A DNA stretch of 64,000 nt from Synchiropus splendidus. Taxonomy: Eukaryota > Chordata > Actinopteri > Syngnathiformes > Callionymidae. The stretch is taken from the NCBI RefSeq assembly GCF_027744825.2, contig NC_071336.1, positions 11,843,001-11,907,000 of the forward strand, in the 5' to 3' direction. A program made the translations under genes and the position numbers. This document shows positions 22,051-35,248 of this stretch, piece after piece. How positions within the stretch are numbered: the stretch's first letter is position 1; every line of letters starts with the position of its first letter. The notes beneath the pieces were generated by a model. The model did no database searches. It worked only from the letters and a program-made list of their open reading frames with translations, and was not told the DNA's origin.

Positions 22051-25000
22051 ATGCAACATCCAATTTTTGTTTCAGTTGACATTACCTGTCTGTCAATCTG
22101 GACTCCACCTTGCTGTGGTTCCAGTCCTATCCATAACTGACCACACCCACACTCATAGTGCTGCGAGCAATGTTGCTCATTATCAGTTGTTTTGTACCCA
22201 GACTCATTCCCACAATCTAAATCCTACCTAGTTTTACATCATATCTGTCTGTCTGAGGTTTGACACCTCATTGTGTCTTCTGCCACGTCCCTGTTTGGGT
22301 ACTTCTGCCTGGTTTGGACTGTTAGTCTTGACCCCCTTGCTCAAGACCAGGATTTAGACTTATCTGGCGTTGACACCCTGCAAGATATATATATATATAT
22401 ATATTAGTTGTATTAATGTATTAATGGTGGTGGGCTAATATAGCTTAGAATTGTGGTGAAACAACCAGGTAAATTCATTTTACAGCCTTGTTTCTTCAAG
22501 TTATTGTATATTTTTATTTATATTTATTGAGATCGTAAATATGTGCTGTCAAAAAGTTAGATGTCCTTAAAACATTGAACAGAATTGATATTTCACAGAT
22601 TGCGTTTCATACTGTGATTTCATTTTACATTAAGAATCAGAAATGTCCCCTTGTGTCTGGTAGTGAAAATCAATGTTCATGCTCCATAATTGAGAGTCAC
22701 CCTTGTGTGAAGATGTGATCAGTATTTCACATATAGAGATGCACAAACACCGGTGTGAAGCGTGAACTGCTGTCCTCATTTTGCTCCTTCTATAAGCTAA
22801 ACATTGTTCAGATTTTGTTGGGGCTCCTCTGGCCTGTCTTCTGCTCTCTAATTCCTCCCCTCGTTCTCTTGGGCCTGCTGGTGTTTTTCTGGCCGCCGAG
22901 CTGTCATCATTCTGTCATGTGTATTTTTGGGGCAAGTGTTGAAAAATAAAAGCGGCAGTGGAGGCAGTTTGGCTGCAGCTCAAATTGTGATGCATGAAGG
23001 GGACTAGACCCTCGGTCGGACCCCCACAGTCAACATGAAAGTGAGAGATGGATGAAGAAGTGACTCTCAGTTGTGACCAGAGGGGCAGCATGTGTTTGTC
23101 TTCCTCTGTGCCAATGTTTTCTTCAGGCAGGGACACTCTCAGACAAGAGAGGCCTGTTACGGCATGACCCTGTTTGAAAGCTCAAAATATCCTCACGATG
23201 GAGTCAATAAGGTTTTGTTTATTATTGTGTCTATTCTTCATTGCCATGTTTTTGGTTACTGTTGACAGTAAATACCATCGTAAGATGTAATGGCTTCATC
23301 TTTGCAGGTTGGATGTAAAAGAAGAAGAAATCTAAATAGTACCCGAACTGAAGAAGAAAATCTGTAGAGTGCAAAGATATGAAAAGAAATTACAACCAAA
23401 ACAAACTTATTTCATGCAAGAGCACAGCTAATACTGAGTGTTGCCTTGCCTGTTCCACCCTGCCTGCACTCTCCTCTTCACCTTAAGTGTTCTCCGAATC
23501 TGTGGACTATTCCATTTATTTTTGATTTGGACTGAATTTTTTTTTCACAAAATAGTTGGAACATCGATAAATGTTCGTCACGGACGATACATTTTCCTCT
23601 CATGTATAAAAATGAGGGAAAATGGAAAAAGATTGGCCTCCATCTAAAGTCTCAGATTGGAAGACTTTCAGAAACATGTGATTTCTTTATTTGGTGAAAC
23701 TCAAAAGGAATCATGAAAAAATAATTTGACAAGTTCCATCAAGTCCCAGTCTTCCTACAACATGAAGCAGTCATGACATAATCAATGTATAAATTTCCCC
23801 CACGTTGCAAACAGACATCACTTTGATTGCGTCACCCTCCAAAGTGTGTCGCAGCGAAACACCCTCAAAGGTTTTCATGGCCACTTTTCCAAAAAGTAAT
23901 CATTCTGTTTCCTCGCTCTGAAGGCCACCTCTCAGGAACACACATGCTTTGATTCTCAGCCAAGACCAGTTTGGGACTGACCTGCCATGAAGGGTACCGG
24001 CCCATCTGGACCCTTTGTTGTTGTTCTGCCTGGGGCCTGATTCGCTGCAGACTCTCTCAGAGCTTTTTTTTTTCCTGTATGAGCCCATGAAACACGCAGT
24101 GACCTGGTGTCTGCCACAGATCGTGCTGTGATATTTATGATCATGTTAATGTGCGGCAGTCTGACACGCTCAAGGCAGCTGCTGTTATGGTCGCAAAAGT
24201 GAAGAAGGAGGTGGAACCCGTTCTGTGGCTTGACAGGAAAATTAGTTTTACAGGAGCCTCTTAACCCCGGACCGATGGACTTTAAAGTGTCCTTCATTCT
24301 GATGGAGAGCTTCAGTTACATTGAGCCTCGTCCTTTCACAGAACCTCCTTCATTCGTCTCCTTTGTCATTCATGGTTTTCTCAAGACCATTTACTTTTGC
24401 TTTTATCCCAAAAACATACTTTCAACTTGATGTTTTGCCAGTGCCCTTTTCTCTGAAATTAGTTAGCGCTGCCAATAAATCTTGACTCTGTTGTTCTTTA
24501 CTTTCGTTCGTTTCGTCTTTTGAACTTCACCAGAAATGCCACCTTCACTGCACAAGCACGGAGAAGGAGGTGCTGCAGCAGCAGCGGAGCAGTGGAGTGG
24601 CGCATTCATTATTTTAGCTTTAGATTCTTTGACATGAGATTCTCTTGGCAACTATTGTAGTATCGGTGGACCATGTGAGCAGGGATGGCCTGAAGCCGTG
24701 ATTGACGTGACACACACTAGGAAATATCTGAAGAACCGTCGCCATCACATTCTTTGAGCCATTTTACACATAGTAAGCACAGACTTATGGAAAAATGGCC
24801 ATCTACATATGGAACCTAGTGGTGCCTAAAATCAATTTTTGTCATTCTCCAATCTCCACATGGTGACAGGATTACTTGACTGATCCGCTGTATATTGTTC
24901 TACCTTTAGTATCATCTCCGTCCAGGACAGTGCAAACATTGCACCATTTTACTGTAAAAGCAAAAAAAAACAAAAACGTAAAGACTCCCCACACTGCATT

Positions 25001-25108
25001 GCATAATGTCAACAGAAGGTGTTGTCCTGGATGTGGCCTTTCATTGACACTGTCATCATGTGGCACTGCCATCACTTCTTCTTTCTTAAAAAAAGATTGT
25101 TTTTTTTT
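22051..25108. other. No gene; short TA microsatellite
   Basis: A (TA)n run of about 21 bases at 22,385-22,405. The rest shows short frames on both strands (longest 113 codons, 23,956-24,297 minus) without recognisable domains. Confidence 0.45.
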
Positions 25109-25382
25109 AAGTAACATCAGACTTACGTCCGGGATCGGTTCCTAACCGGTCGTAAGTCAGACTGGACGTAAGTCGAATGCCATTCAAAATAGCCAACGCG
25201 AGGGTTATAGGTACAACTGTGGTGGTAGATTGCTGTGTGAGAGTGAGAATCAGGGATACGTAACTGTCGTACGCAATGCCAGCTGGCTACCATAATTGTA
25301 CGTGGTGCCAGGCTGCTACGTGCTGGCCGCGGTCGCAAGTACGGGTCGTCGAGCAGGACTTAAGTCGAGTCGGATGTTACTT
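25109..25382. mobile_element. Palindromic MITE with AAGTAACATC ends
   Basis: The left end AAGTAACATCAGACTTACGT is mirrored by a right end whose reverse complement starts AAGTAACATCCGACTCGACT. Inside the left arm, several CGTAAGTC/ACGTCC words recur in alternating orientation. The element is 274 bp, GC-richer than its surroundings, and has no coding capacity. The repeat type is familiar from vertebrate genomes, but I cannot assign the superfamily. A target duplication could not be resolved. Confidence 0.6.
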
Positions 25383-25393
25383 GTATTCATTAT

Positions 25394-25535
25394 TAGTGAT
25401 GGGCACATGAGACTTCATGAAACTGTGTCTTGATAAATGGCCTTCTCTGTTCAAAAATATTTAGATTTGAACACCACTTCAACAAAAACGCCCATCATTT
25501 TTAAACCTTGAGCACCCCCCGCTGAATGGTTGAGT
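25394..25535 (+). mobile_element. TTCATGAA-family MITE, right-truncated copy
   Basis: TAGTGATGGGCACATGAGAC, then TTCATGAAACTGTG, gives the left end. The interior TCTGTTCAAAAATATTTAGA and GAGCACCCCCCGCTG fit the order of the 18.3-kb copy. The right terminal repeat is missing. It starts 11 bases after the preceding palindromic element. Confidence 0.65.
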
Positions 25536-25721
25536 ATTACTCCGCATGGGTGACTTTCAATAACTCGAAAAAACGTCAATGTGGTTCTTTGTCATATGTT
25601 TTTTGAGCGCGAGTCCCTCCTTGATTCATACAGGAACACACTCAGGCACGCTGGCTGTCATCGTAATGTCTCTGTATGAAACAGTCCCTTCCTGCAGCAC
25701 CTCTACAATACGTCCTAGTGT

Positions 25722-26052
25722 TGGAGTATTCGAGATTGGTCTTGGTCTGGAGACGGACTCTTTCTTTTTGTTGAGTTTTGTTGTGTTTTTTTTCTTTGAT
25801 ACTTATCAGGGGTCTCAAACTGATCCACAAAAGGGCCACAGTGGGTGGGGTGGTTTGTTTTGCTGACACCTGATTGGCTAACCAACGTGTGCCTGCACCC
25901 ACTGCAGCTCCTTTGTGGATCTGTTTGAGACTCCTTTTCTATACTGTCGTGGTCTTGATCTCATCTTGGTCTCCAAACATCTTGGTCTTATTCTTGACAC
26001 TCTCCAGTTCACCAATGTCTTGGTCTGTGTCGGTGTAGTCCTGACTACATTA
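25722..26052. mobile_element. GGTCTTG-rich palindromic repeat, copy 2, split by a MITE
   Basis: The left edge reads CTAGTGTTGGAGTATTCGAG then GGTCTTGGTCTGGAG; the right edge carries GTCTTGGTCTGTGTCGGTG and TAGTCCTGACTACATTAG. Edge words match copy 1 at 14,719-15,146. A separate 130-bp MITE (25,807-25,936) sits inside it, so this repeat was there first. Confidence 0.55.
25807..25936. mobile_element. hAT-type MITE, nested insertion
   Basis: The left end CAGGGGTCTCAAACTGATCC is matched by a right end whose reverse complement reads GGAGTCTCAAACAGATCC; the inverted repeats run about 40 bases, to the shared word GCAGTGGGTG. CAGGG ends are typical of hAT elements. Flanking 8-bp duplication is not clear. 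It resembles, but is distinct from, the element at 29,201. Confidence 0.65.
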
Positions 26053-28870
26053 GTAGTATCCAGATTAAGATGGGGATTGACGCACGGGAGACATTCTGAC
26101 CACATGCGAGTCTGATCGCTCAGTGGTCATTCACTGTCGGTGTGCTAATAAATGTGGTCATACGAATCAGATTTGGCTCGGGTGTCAGAGGTCTGTTGAG
26201 TCACACGGTTAGTCTTGAACATCTTTTGACCGCGAATTAGCTCAGGAAAATACCGCATCATAAACGTTGGTTTCATGGACTGCGACTTTCACTCTGGAGC
26301 AGAAACACTTTGCAGAAGTATCTTGCTCCATTTCCGACGAGGCAAATTTCACTCTCAATTTCACCTTTAATATAATGATGTGGGGAGACCACAGTCAGCC
26401 CCAGACATCTCCACAGAACTGACGTTCCTCCGAACAACAGTTGATACACTCATCTGACTCTCAGAGCTAGGTGCCATGTTCTGTTTTTATTTGCCGCAGC
26501 TCCTGTCCCTGGTCCAGAGTCCTCCTCCCAGACTTTACTGTAGTGTGGCTTTGCTCCATCTGAAGTCCCGGCACTCTTGCTAACCATTACATCCAGCTGT
26601 TGTTGTCTGGCCTGTGGTTACACGCACCAACTTCTAAACAATGATTCCTCATTCTGTGTTATTACGTTATCAACTCCAGCCGGACGCAGCAGGAGCCGCC
26701 GCAGTGCTTCTAATTGTCCGCAGATCGGATTGTGTTGTCCCCCTTCTTCTGATTCTGCTCTGAAATTGAGATTCAAGGTTGAAATGAGAGACAGAGGCAG
26801 AGTGAAACCCCAGAGGCTGTCTCCTGCGAACGGCGGATAATGTATTCTTCCTGCCGAATCCTCATTATACTCTTGATTTAACTTTCACTGTTGAATATGT
26901 TTTAGAAAATTCCGCTCCAGTATATTTGTCTGGAGCTGAAGCGAGTCATCTCAGGACACGCTTGAATGAAAGCACATTAAGATCACGCCATGATTACGGT
27001 TACTGAAAACACTCCGCCCTGATGAGGTGACGAGGAAACAACAAAGAGTAGAAGCTTCTTTTTTTTCCCGCCATAACGTTGGCTGTGCCTCTGAAAATTC
27101 CCTGAATTATGCTCCCAAACTCAAGTGGTTTGGCTTCGCGTATAAAAATGCTGAAGCTTAAGACTTGTGACTGCAGGCAGTAGGAAATAGCATTGTAGTA
27201 ATGTTTGGAGAAATGAGCACCAAGTATTTCTAATATTGATATATGTTCTGTTTGTAGCTTAATTCAATTTTTTAAATCTTATTATTAGTTATAGTTCTTC
27301 CCGCCGCCCTGCTGCCACATCAGTTGTCCATGTGGAAACAATTAAATGTGTTGAATTCATGTGTGTGGATGCTTTAATACCTCCACACAGATCGCTGGTC
27401 AAGTCTGCAGCTAACTGAACGAATTGTAGACGATGAAAGAAATGTTTTTGGTCAGACAGGAATAGTTGGCTAGTTTGACCACCTGGTCGTCTTCAAAAGG
27501 CTTGACTTGTTTTTGCTTGAAGGGCCGGTCAAACAGGGGAGAAAATGCACTGTTGTCCCTTCTTGTAACTGTAACAGCAAACCATCTTACAGACAAGGTA
27601 AGATAACTTTATATATAAAGGATTATCAAAGGTTTTAAAACTACTATTGATGTACTAGACAATCTCAAGTGAGCTCAGGCACAGTAAGAATGTTTTCAAA
27701 GTTCCAGGTTTCTTCAGGTATGACTGCACCGTCTGCATCTGGTCATGCACTGGCTTCTAAGGGAGGTGTCACACTGAGGACTTGGATTTTGAATTCACCA
27801 CGCCTCATCAGCTTTCGGACAGCAATAGCATCTTTCAGCTCTGGTGCAAACAGCAATGTATTTTTGTTGTTTAATAGAGGCATATTTTTGTCATGTTTAT
27901 TTACACACATCACATTCATAAACTTTTCGAGTTCCCAATTTGAAAGGATCTGATCATATTGGACCAGATCTGTGAAATCATGTGAAAAAGTGGTTTTGAA
28001 CCATCCCTATTGATAATGTCAAAGAAAAAAATAAAGTAAGTAAGTTTTATCTTGCAATTGCTGTTTCTTTCAGAACATTAATCATAATACTAACTTTCAT
28101 TCGTGAATCTGAAACAACGATTCTTATTAAGTTTTCAATTCTCATCTTTATCACAGTGTGTCACTTTGGCAGATTAACAGGCAAATGTGGATTATTTTAC
28201 TTTGAGTTAAGACTGTAACACCTACATCGTAAATGTAATGTGCAGTGGCTCTGTTAAAAGTTGTTGTGTCACTTAAGCTGTGGCGCACTACGACAGCTGA
28301 ATTCAATCTTACATTACTGAACTCAGTCTTGTTTTCACTTAACACCATCCCGAGCTACTGCAACTAACACACAGCAATAAGTGATGGCCAGTGCATGTAT
28401 GCCTCCATCACATTTATTTATTTCAATTCTTATTCAAAATTTCATAGCCATGGCGCCAGGAGCAAGAAGAGTAAGGACAAATACAGCGGCTGTCAAATAA
28501 TATAAGCTATTCAAATTTAATGATTCAGTTCCAGCCGAATATTGAGTGTTGGGAAAGAGCACATGCTGAGCTCCCAACACTTTGTGTGTATTTGTGCGTC
28601 GCAGTTTAGCTCCAGCGTTGATATTTCCATCACAGAACAGAAGGTCAGCAGTGCTTCTATTGAGCAATGTGCCGCAGTGCTGACGCCCGATTGGCAGGTC
28701 ATTTGTTTAATTAGCTGGTAAGAGTTGAGAGACGGAGGTTTTCTGACCTTGGCGTTTAAGCTGTTGCTGAAGAAACCTGTCACTGGGGATTGATTAGAGC
28801 TGCAGACTAACAGCTGCTATTGTTCAAAGAGAACAAGAATATTATTTATTTAGCTGGATTCTGGGTCTTT
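26053..28870. other. No feature recognised
   Basis: About 2.8 kb with short frames only (longest 94 codons at 27,669) and no repeat that I can name. Confidence 0.45.
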
Positions 28871-28894
28871 ACATATACGTATATATATATATAT
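28871..28894. repeat. TA-rich microsatellite
   Basis: Short alternating TA run interrupted by one ACG, followed by TTTTATG. Confidence 0.8.
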
Positions 28895-29200
28895 TTTATG
28901 TGAGAAACTTTGTCTCGGAACTTAAGTAAAAAGTATTGAACAAAATAATTGACAGCAATTCAACCAAGCCTTCAGTGGGCAAATGCTTGAAGGTTCACCG
29001 AGAATGACAGTTACCATGGAGCGGTTGCAGCAGCATTAGTCTGCTATTCACAAGATAAAGAGCCTGCAATAACCTGGTTTTGAACAAGAATATTTAGTTC
29101 AGAGTGTATGTCCCATTATTTATGGGACACACATATGAGCATGATTCATTCATATTGCAGCAGACTTAGAGGTCGAGGTCAGCACCCAGAATAAAGATCA
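28895..29200. other. No feature recognised
   Basis: Plain sequence leading up to a MITE. AGATCA at its end may be part of that element's target duplication. Confidence 0.45.
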
Positions 29201-29357
29201 CAGTTCACCAAACTGTTCCAGAAAGGGCTGCAGTGGGTGTGGGTTCCCACCAGTCAAGGACTCACAGCTTAACCACCTGGTTGGTTAAAGCTCTTTGGTT
29301 GGAACAAAAACCCACACCCACTATGGCTCTTTCTGGAACAGTCTGGTGAACCCTGCT
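29201..29357. mobile_element. hAT-type MITE with long inverted repeats
   Basis: The left end CAGTTCACCAAACTGTTCCA and the reverse complement of the right end (CAGGGTTCACCAGACTGTTC) pair for about 46 bases, through TGGGTGTGGGTT, leaving a small core. AAAGATCA before and CTAGATCA after the element share 6 of 8 bases, in keeping with a decayed 8-bp hAT duplication. No coding capacity. Confidence 0.7.
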
Positions 29358-29387
29358 CTAGATCATCATCTACCAGTTAATCTACAC

Positions 29388-29460
29388 CAGGAGTGTCCAA
29401 ACTGGTCCTCAGGTTTTTGTTCAGAGGCCTTGTGATAGGGTGATAGAGCTTGTTCATCTA
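29388..29460 (+). mobile_element. hAT-type MITE end, fragment
   Basis: CAGGAGTGTCCAAACTGGTC followed by CTCAGGTTTTTGTTC matches the left end of another common fish hAT MITE (CAGGGGTGTCCAAACTGGTC...). The right end was not found. It begins 30 bases after the element at 29,201. Confidence 0.5.
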
Positions 29461-32400
29461 GTAGAGTCAGGGTGTCTCACTAAATCATATAAAAAAGCTG
29501 AGATTCACGTCTTAATAATCGAATGCCGTACAGCAGTCTAAACAAAAGGGTCTAATTCTTATAAGCCAAATCTAGTATGTACTGCACATTCACCACCTTC
29601 ACACTTCACACCTGAATACACAAGAAACAATCTGGTTTTCTTTTTCTTCCTCTCAAATTACTGCCCATCTATTTCAGCCTTTAGGTGTTTTGGAAGTTTC
29701 CAGATCAGTAGTCAGCGTCTCTGCAACATGTATGGATGTGGTTTTGATTTTTGGCGCTACTTCTTTTAACTTTGAGCAAAGTGTTGGGTCTGAAACTCAT
29801 ATTGTGTATGATCATTGTGTATTGTGCATATTGTGTTGGATCAAATCTGGCCCCTGGGCCTTGAGTTCGACATCAAGGAGGTCCACTGAGAAGCCTTTTA
29901 AGGGGTTTCTGGCAGTTTGTTAGGACGCCGCCTTGTTAGATAGTTCTGACATTCCAACTGAGAGACATGAGAAAATGTTTTTCTCAGGCGTCCTGGGAAT
30001 GTTTCGGAATTCCCTCAGAAGAGCTGGAGGAGGTTTCGGCAGTGTCTCTCAGTCGAAGGTAGCCTGTTATGTTATGGCTAGTGCTGGAGACTGAAAGATC
30101 TGCTGAGAGGAGGAGAGAAGAGCACAGGTGCAAACAGTTATGATGAGAGTTATGATGTACAAAACTACATAGACACCTTAAAATGATCCGGAGCCTCATA
30201 CACCAGCAGCAGATACTACTCAGTGGACTATGGTGTAGGTAACCAAGGAACATCATAAAGTCCTCAATAATTGATGCCGTTACTCCCATCCCCGCTCACA
30301 GGGCCGTGACAGTGGGGATTTTAAACCTTTCTGACGGAAGACCTCAGCACTTAATATTTTCTCACGGCTGTCATCTTTGACCCACTGCGGCACAAAACTG
30401 CAGCAGAACGGCTTCACCAGCCGCTGCCAGTATGCAGACTTGGAGTGGCTGTGTGCTGGGTAGAGTCAGACCTGACAGCTGTGTGTTTTGGACAGTGGGG
30501 CATCCATGGAGGGTGATAACATAAAGCCATCCAATTCTTTTTTTTTTAACAAACATCTGCAAATCTAGGGCAGTGTATTTTTGACATGACACACTTCCCG
30601 CTCCATCTATCTGCTGTTCGGCAGTCATCACATCTGCATGTCTCTCTCACAAGCCCGACCCTTTCCAAGTCAAGCCCCTTTCAACTGTTTGAGCTTCTGC
30701 TTTAATAAAGCAGTCACATATAGAGCAGAGGAGCTACCTGTCTGGTTTCAGCTCAGTCGAGTTTCCTGCAGCAGCCAACAACAGATCCCATCTCTCTCTG
30801 CATACTGGCACTGAAACACATCGGTGTTGGCCACTTCTGTTGGTGTTGTGTGGCCTCCTCATGAGCACGAGACAGCATGAAGTTTGGGTTGTGTTCATCA
30901 TTCATTGATGTCAGGAGTGATTGATGTCAGACAAAAAAATCATATTTATTTATAGCCCATTATCAATCTTCCTTTGGATTACTGAAGAATAATTTGAATA
31001 TGTGGCATTGTAGTGTTTAACACGAGTCACCAGTGACTCACAACTCAGAAAACATTCCCGTCTATTAGCCTTTCACCTGCAGCAATTTTGGGGATTTGAC
31101 CAGATTTAATATTTTACAGCATAATTTCCTCCGGCGAGCCTGTCATAACACAAAGCTTGAACACTGAAGGTCATGTTATCGACATGCATTGTTGGTGATG
31201 TGTTTTTTGGTGCCCTTTAAATTAGTTTTAAACCCGATTTCAACTGTATGTCCATAGCTGGACTTGAAGCCGTTTCTATTTTTGCTGACTTCTGTCAAAA
31301 AGATCCAAGAAACCACATTCATTCACTTGATTTAAGCAACAAAGACGGCATTAAAAAAATGAAAATTCAATAAAAATGATTGCGATCTCTTATGCAAGCC
31401 ACCATTAGTCAATCCTGGATCACGAGGCCCTTCATCCTCATCATTGGAAGTGTGGATCACATATAGTCACAGGCGCAAACTACAGCCTCCCTTCCTCAGC
31501 CCTGGGTAAACGGCTCAACTATCTACTGCAATACTTGGAAGTGCAGCAAGGAAACATTGCAGATAATTACACAGTAACTACTTTCCTTGTCATCAATTAT
31601 TGTGAGCTGCTCTGGCTGACAGCTGTCGGCCCTGCCAGCATACAGGGCATGATCTTCAAAAACTCACAACTCCCACCTGTTTGTTCAGAGTCTTCCATAT
31701 TTAAATAATATTTTCATACAGTTGTGCTAGATGTTTTTCACACGGTTTTATCAAGTATATGATGACTTGATTTTTTGGGTGTTAAAAGTAGGTCACAGTT
31801 CAATTGTATTTTTTAGTTTTTTTATTTTTCATGTGTCTTTATTAAAAAAAGTGTTCGACAGACAGAAGTTGTTCTTGGCAGGTACAGAAAAACTGTCACT
31901 CTAACCGCTGCTTTATTTAAATTGGCGTGTATATTATCTGGCATTGGCTGCAACTACATACTTGCTGTGTTTCTTCTGTTACCTGCTGAATGGCTGAGAG
32001 CCAGAAAAGTCAAAATCATAGTGTCAGAGATTGATGAATGATTGATGATGAAAATTCAGGATGGAGACAAGCAAGACAATGGAAAGCGAGTCTGTACCCG
32101 GGAGGACACTGTTTGTATCTATTGGTGAATACATAAAGTTGCTTGAGCGTGAGAACGAGCCTGAGCGCGCCGGGAGTCTGACCTCGGGAGTTTCTCAAAA
32201 TGCTCTCAAATCAACCAAGGGTGGATAATCTACACAAGACTGTTGCGGGAGAAGAAGTGGGAGCCTGAGGATTTGAATGGATGGAGCTGGCGGTTCACTG
32301 GAGACCATGTAAATGCACTCTGGTGAGAGGAGTTTATGACTACAGACAGACGTCTGACCGCCGCATCAAATGAGGTGTAGACAAATAACCGAAGGTATTT

Positions 32401-35035
32401 AAAGGAACTGCAATGGGTGAAGTGAAGTGTGGGGTTAAAATGTCTACTGCATATGTGAGACATGAGTGTGCGTGCTTTGCTCCAGCTATTGAAAGCGGTG
32501 CCAAATATTTTGTGTATTTAATAACCACTTCTAATGCCATTTTTTCCCAGACAGATTGTCAACTTTGGAATATTCTTATCGAAGCCCATCCCACTCTCTG
32601 TTTCCAAAGTCCTGTATGTTAAGGTCTTAACTTCTGAAACTACTAAAATAACTACGAAAATAAATCAATTATCATGTGACTGTGGTGGCAATACAATTGT
32701 TCCTTTGTAATAAAAGCAGAAAGGTCGGACTTGGTCATGAATTAAGGGGCCCACATGTAAGGATTTTCAAAATCTTGAGTGACTTTTTTTTTGTTTGTCA
32801 AAGACCCTACACATGAAGTTAAAAAAAAATCTGTCGTTGCAAAAAGGGAATCTCATTGAAGCACACCTCCAAGGCAGAAATCTCACTTGATAAATGAAGG
32901 TCACATTGGATAATATTTTTTTTTTTTTGTTGTGGAAGTATCCCAACTAAAATATCATAACAAAAAATAACAGGAACACATCCGCTGTTTGCAGAAATGA
33001 AGTTTACCACCCATCTGAAGAACGGACCAGACAAGGATGGCTGCTGATCGGAGGTACTCGGTCCTGAACTGAGCTGATTCGCGACAAATTCACACTTAAA
33101 ACACTCAAAACCAAAGTATTCTCTCATAGACCGGGCCCTACTGTTTGCTTTTTTTTTTCTAACCTCAGAGAACATCTAGTCTGCTGTGAGGCAACACAAT
33201 TCTTGAATCATGGAAGTTGTTTTAATGATATGATGGTTTGTTTTTGATTTTAAATAAGCATATGTAGCTCCCTGCGACTCTGTCAGCATTTTTCAAGCTT
33301 GTTTAAAAAAATACAATAAAACAAAAAAAGAATGTCGGCATATGGTTATCAAAAATGACTGTCACATTTTTACACAACATATGCACTGAACCACAAGCAA
33401 GCATCAGAACATGTGGTGGATGGGTCCATTTTCCCAATCTAAGTCTAATCTCTCTCTGCCATGTCGGGGAGAACAGATTGGGGTTTTACATTTTGATTCC
33501 TGTAAAACACACATTTACACTAAACTAGCACTGCGCTATTGACCTGGTGAGAAGAAAGCACTCATTGAATGTGAGGCATCTCGGGCTCCACAGGGAGATC
33601 AGAAACCCTGCAGCACATAAATTACCCGCCTGTCTGCACTGTGTGTCAGTGTGGACTCTTTCAAGTGCTGAAAACTACTAATGATGCGTTTATGGGCAAA
33701 TGAACATGAAATAAAGACACAATGTTACTTTGAAGCACTGTTAGATGGGTGGAATCTGTAGTTTCTTCTCTGGATGTGACTGCTCACGCGCTCATGACAA
33801 ACCATCCAAATTATGCAACTGGTGTTTGACACCATCTTTAAAGGAGTGTGATTGAGCAATTGCTCATTGATCGAATCTCACTAGTTAATAGAGCAGCTTC
33901 GCTTTGTAATAAAAAATCATTTTCAAAGATCTCGTCTAGCTGTGGAGAAAGAAAGTAGACAAAAAACTCAGACCAGCTGTTGGTGCCTCATAGAGTTTCA
34001 AACACAAATCAACCAGTGACGTAAAGAGGGAGCTGAACGGTCATCTGGAAGGAAAAGACTGAGACAAAAGAAGCTACTCAAATACTTACTCAGGATTTAC
34101 TGGTACCAAAGCACAAGTTGTTTTCTTCTCAATTATCTTTGACCATCTTTCACACTTTTTTAAAAAGCCCCTATATAAGTATATGTCTGTGGATTTTGCT
34201 TTCAAGCATTATGGACAGTGATCAGAGGATTTGAGCAGCAGGACCAGCGCTGGGTCCTCCATACTGAAGGCAAAGAAAGGCAAACCAAGCAGGCTGTGTT
34301 ACCTGGTGGCCATTCGTTGGATGTCCCACAGCTGTGAGGAGACCCAGGGTCACTCCCAGTCCAAGAAGCATCCAGTTTGGCTGCTAAGTCAACCTCAGGA
34401 AAAGCCTGTTTATCTTGCCACTGATCCTCCAACAGTATCAACAAGTGTTGTTGACAAATGGATGAACACAGAATGAACAGAAATGCTCGAAGTCTGCATT
34501 TTAATAGGGTGAATATTGAGCCCTGGACTAATAACTGTGTGGCACGTTCAAGATTATTGGACAATAAAGATGTTTGACGACAGGGCTGTGGGTGTACCGA
34601 GTGAAGAGATTTTCCTGGAGGACCCGGGGGCTAAACTCTGACTCTCAGAGAAGAGAATGGGAAGGATTCACAGCAGCCTCGGTTCATTTATCTCTGCTAC
34701 CTCCAGCAACACTTCACATCTAAATTCAAGTGATGACAGCCGAGGGACTTGGTACAACTTATCTGCGTGATCCTCTCATATTACACGCCGGAAAATTTGG
34801 CTGTTCGGCGACAATGCATGAGTGTAAGATACTTTTCAGCCGCTTGTTCCTCATGTTTGATGAGTAGACCTTTATCACATAGATGACTAATGAGGTAAAC
34901 AACATTTGTCAATAGAAACTCTAGCAGAGCTGCACCCTGTCTGCAACGTCATACAGATCCCTCCTTCACGATACTGAAAGAGCTGTGTGGTAGTGTGAGT
35001 GGTGGGCTGTTAATTTAAATCTCTCTACAAAAAGA
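29461..35035. other. No firm feature
   Basis: About 5.6 kb without a recognisable gene. The longest frame (34,202-34,564 minus, 120 codons) has no known domain. Poly-T patches occur near 30,539 and 32,922. No MITE or LINE landmarks were seen. Confidence 0.45.
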
Positions 35036-35144
35036 GAGAGAGAGCAAGTGAGTGAAAGAGAAAGAGAAAGAGGAAGAGAAAGAGAAAGAGAAAGAGAAAG
35101 AGAAAGAGAAAGAGAAAGAGAAAGAGAAAGAGAAAGAGAAAGAG
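35036..35144. repeat. GAGAAA purine microsatellite
   Basis: A short AG run and then (GAAAGA)n with few interruptions from 35,054 to 35,144. The unit is 6 bases, so frames on both strands stay open and encode simple RE/KE or SF/SL repeats; these are not genes. Such purine-only tracts can form triplex structures. Confidence 0.9.
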
Positions 35145-35248
35145 TGTCTATACTGTTGTATGCACAGGTCATGTTGACTGAGCCACCATCCTGTCAACTG
35201 AATGACAAGCTGTCATCACATGCTACTGTGGACAGTGGCATTTGTAGT

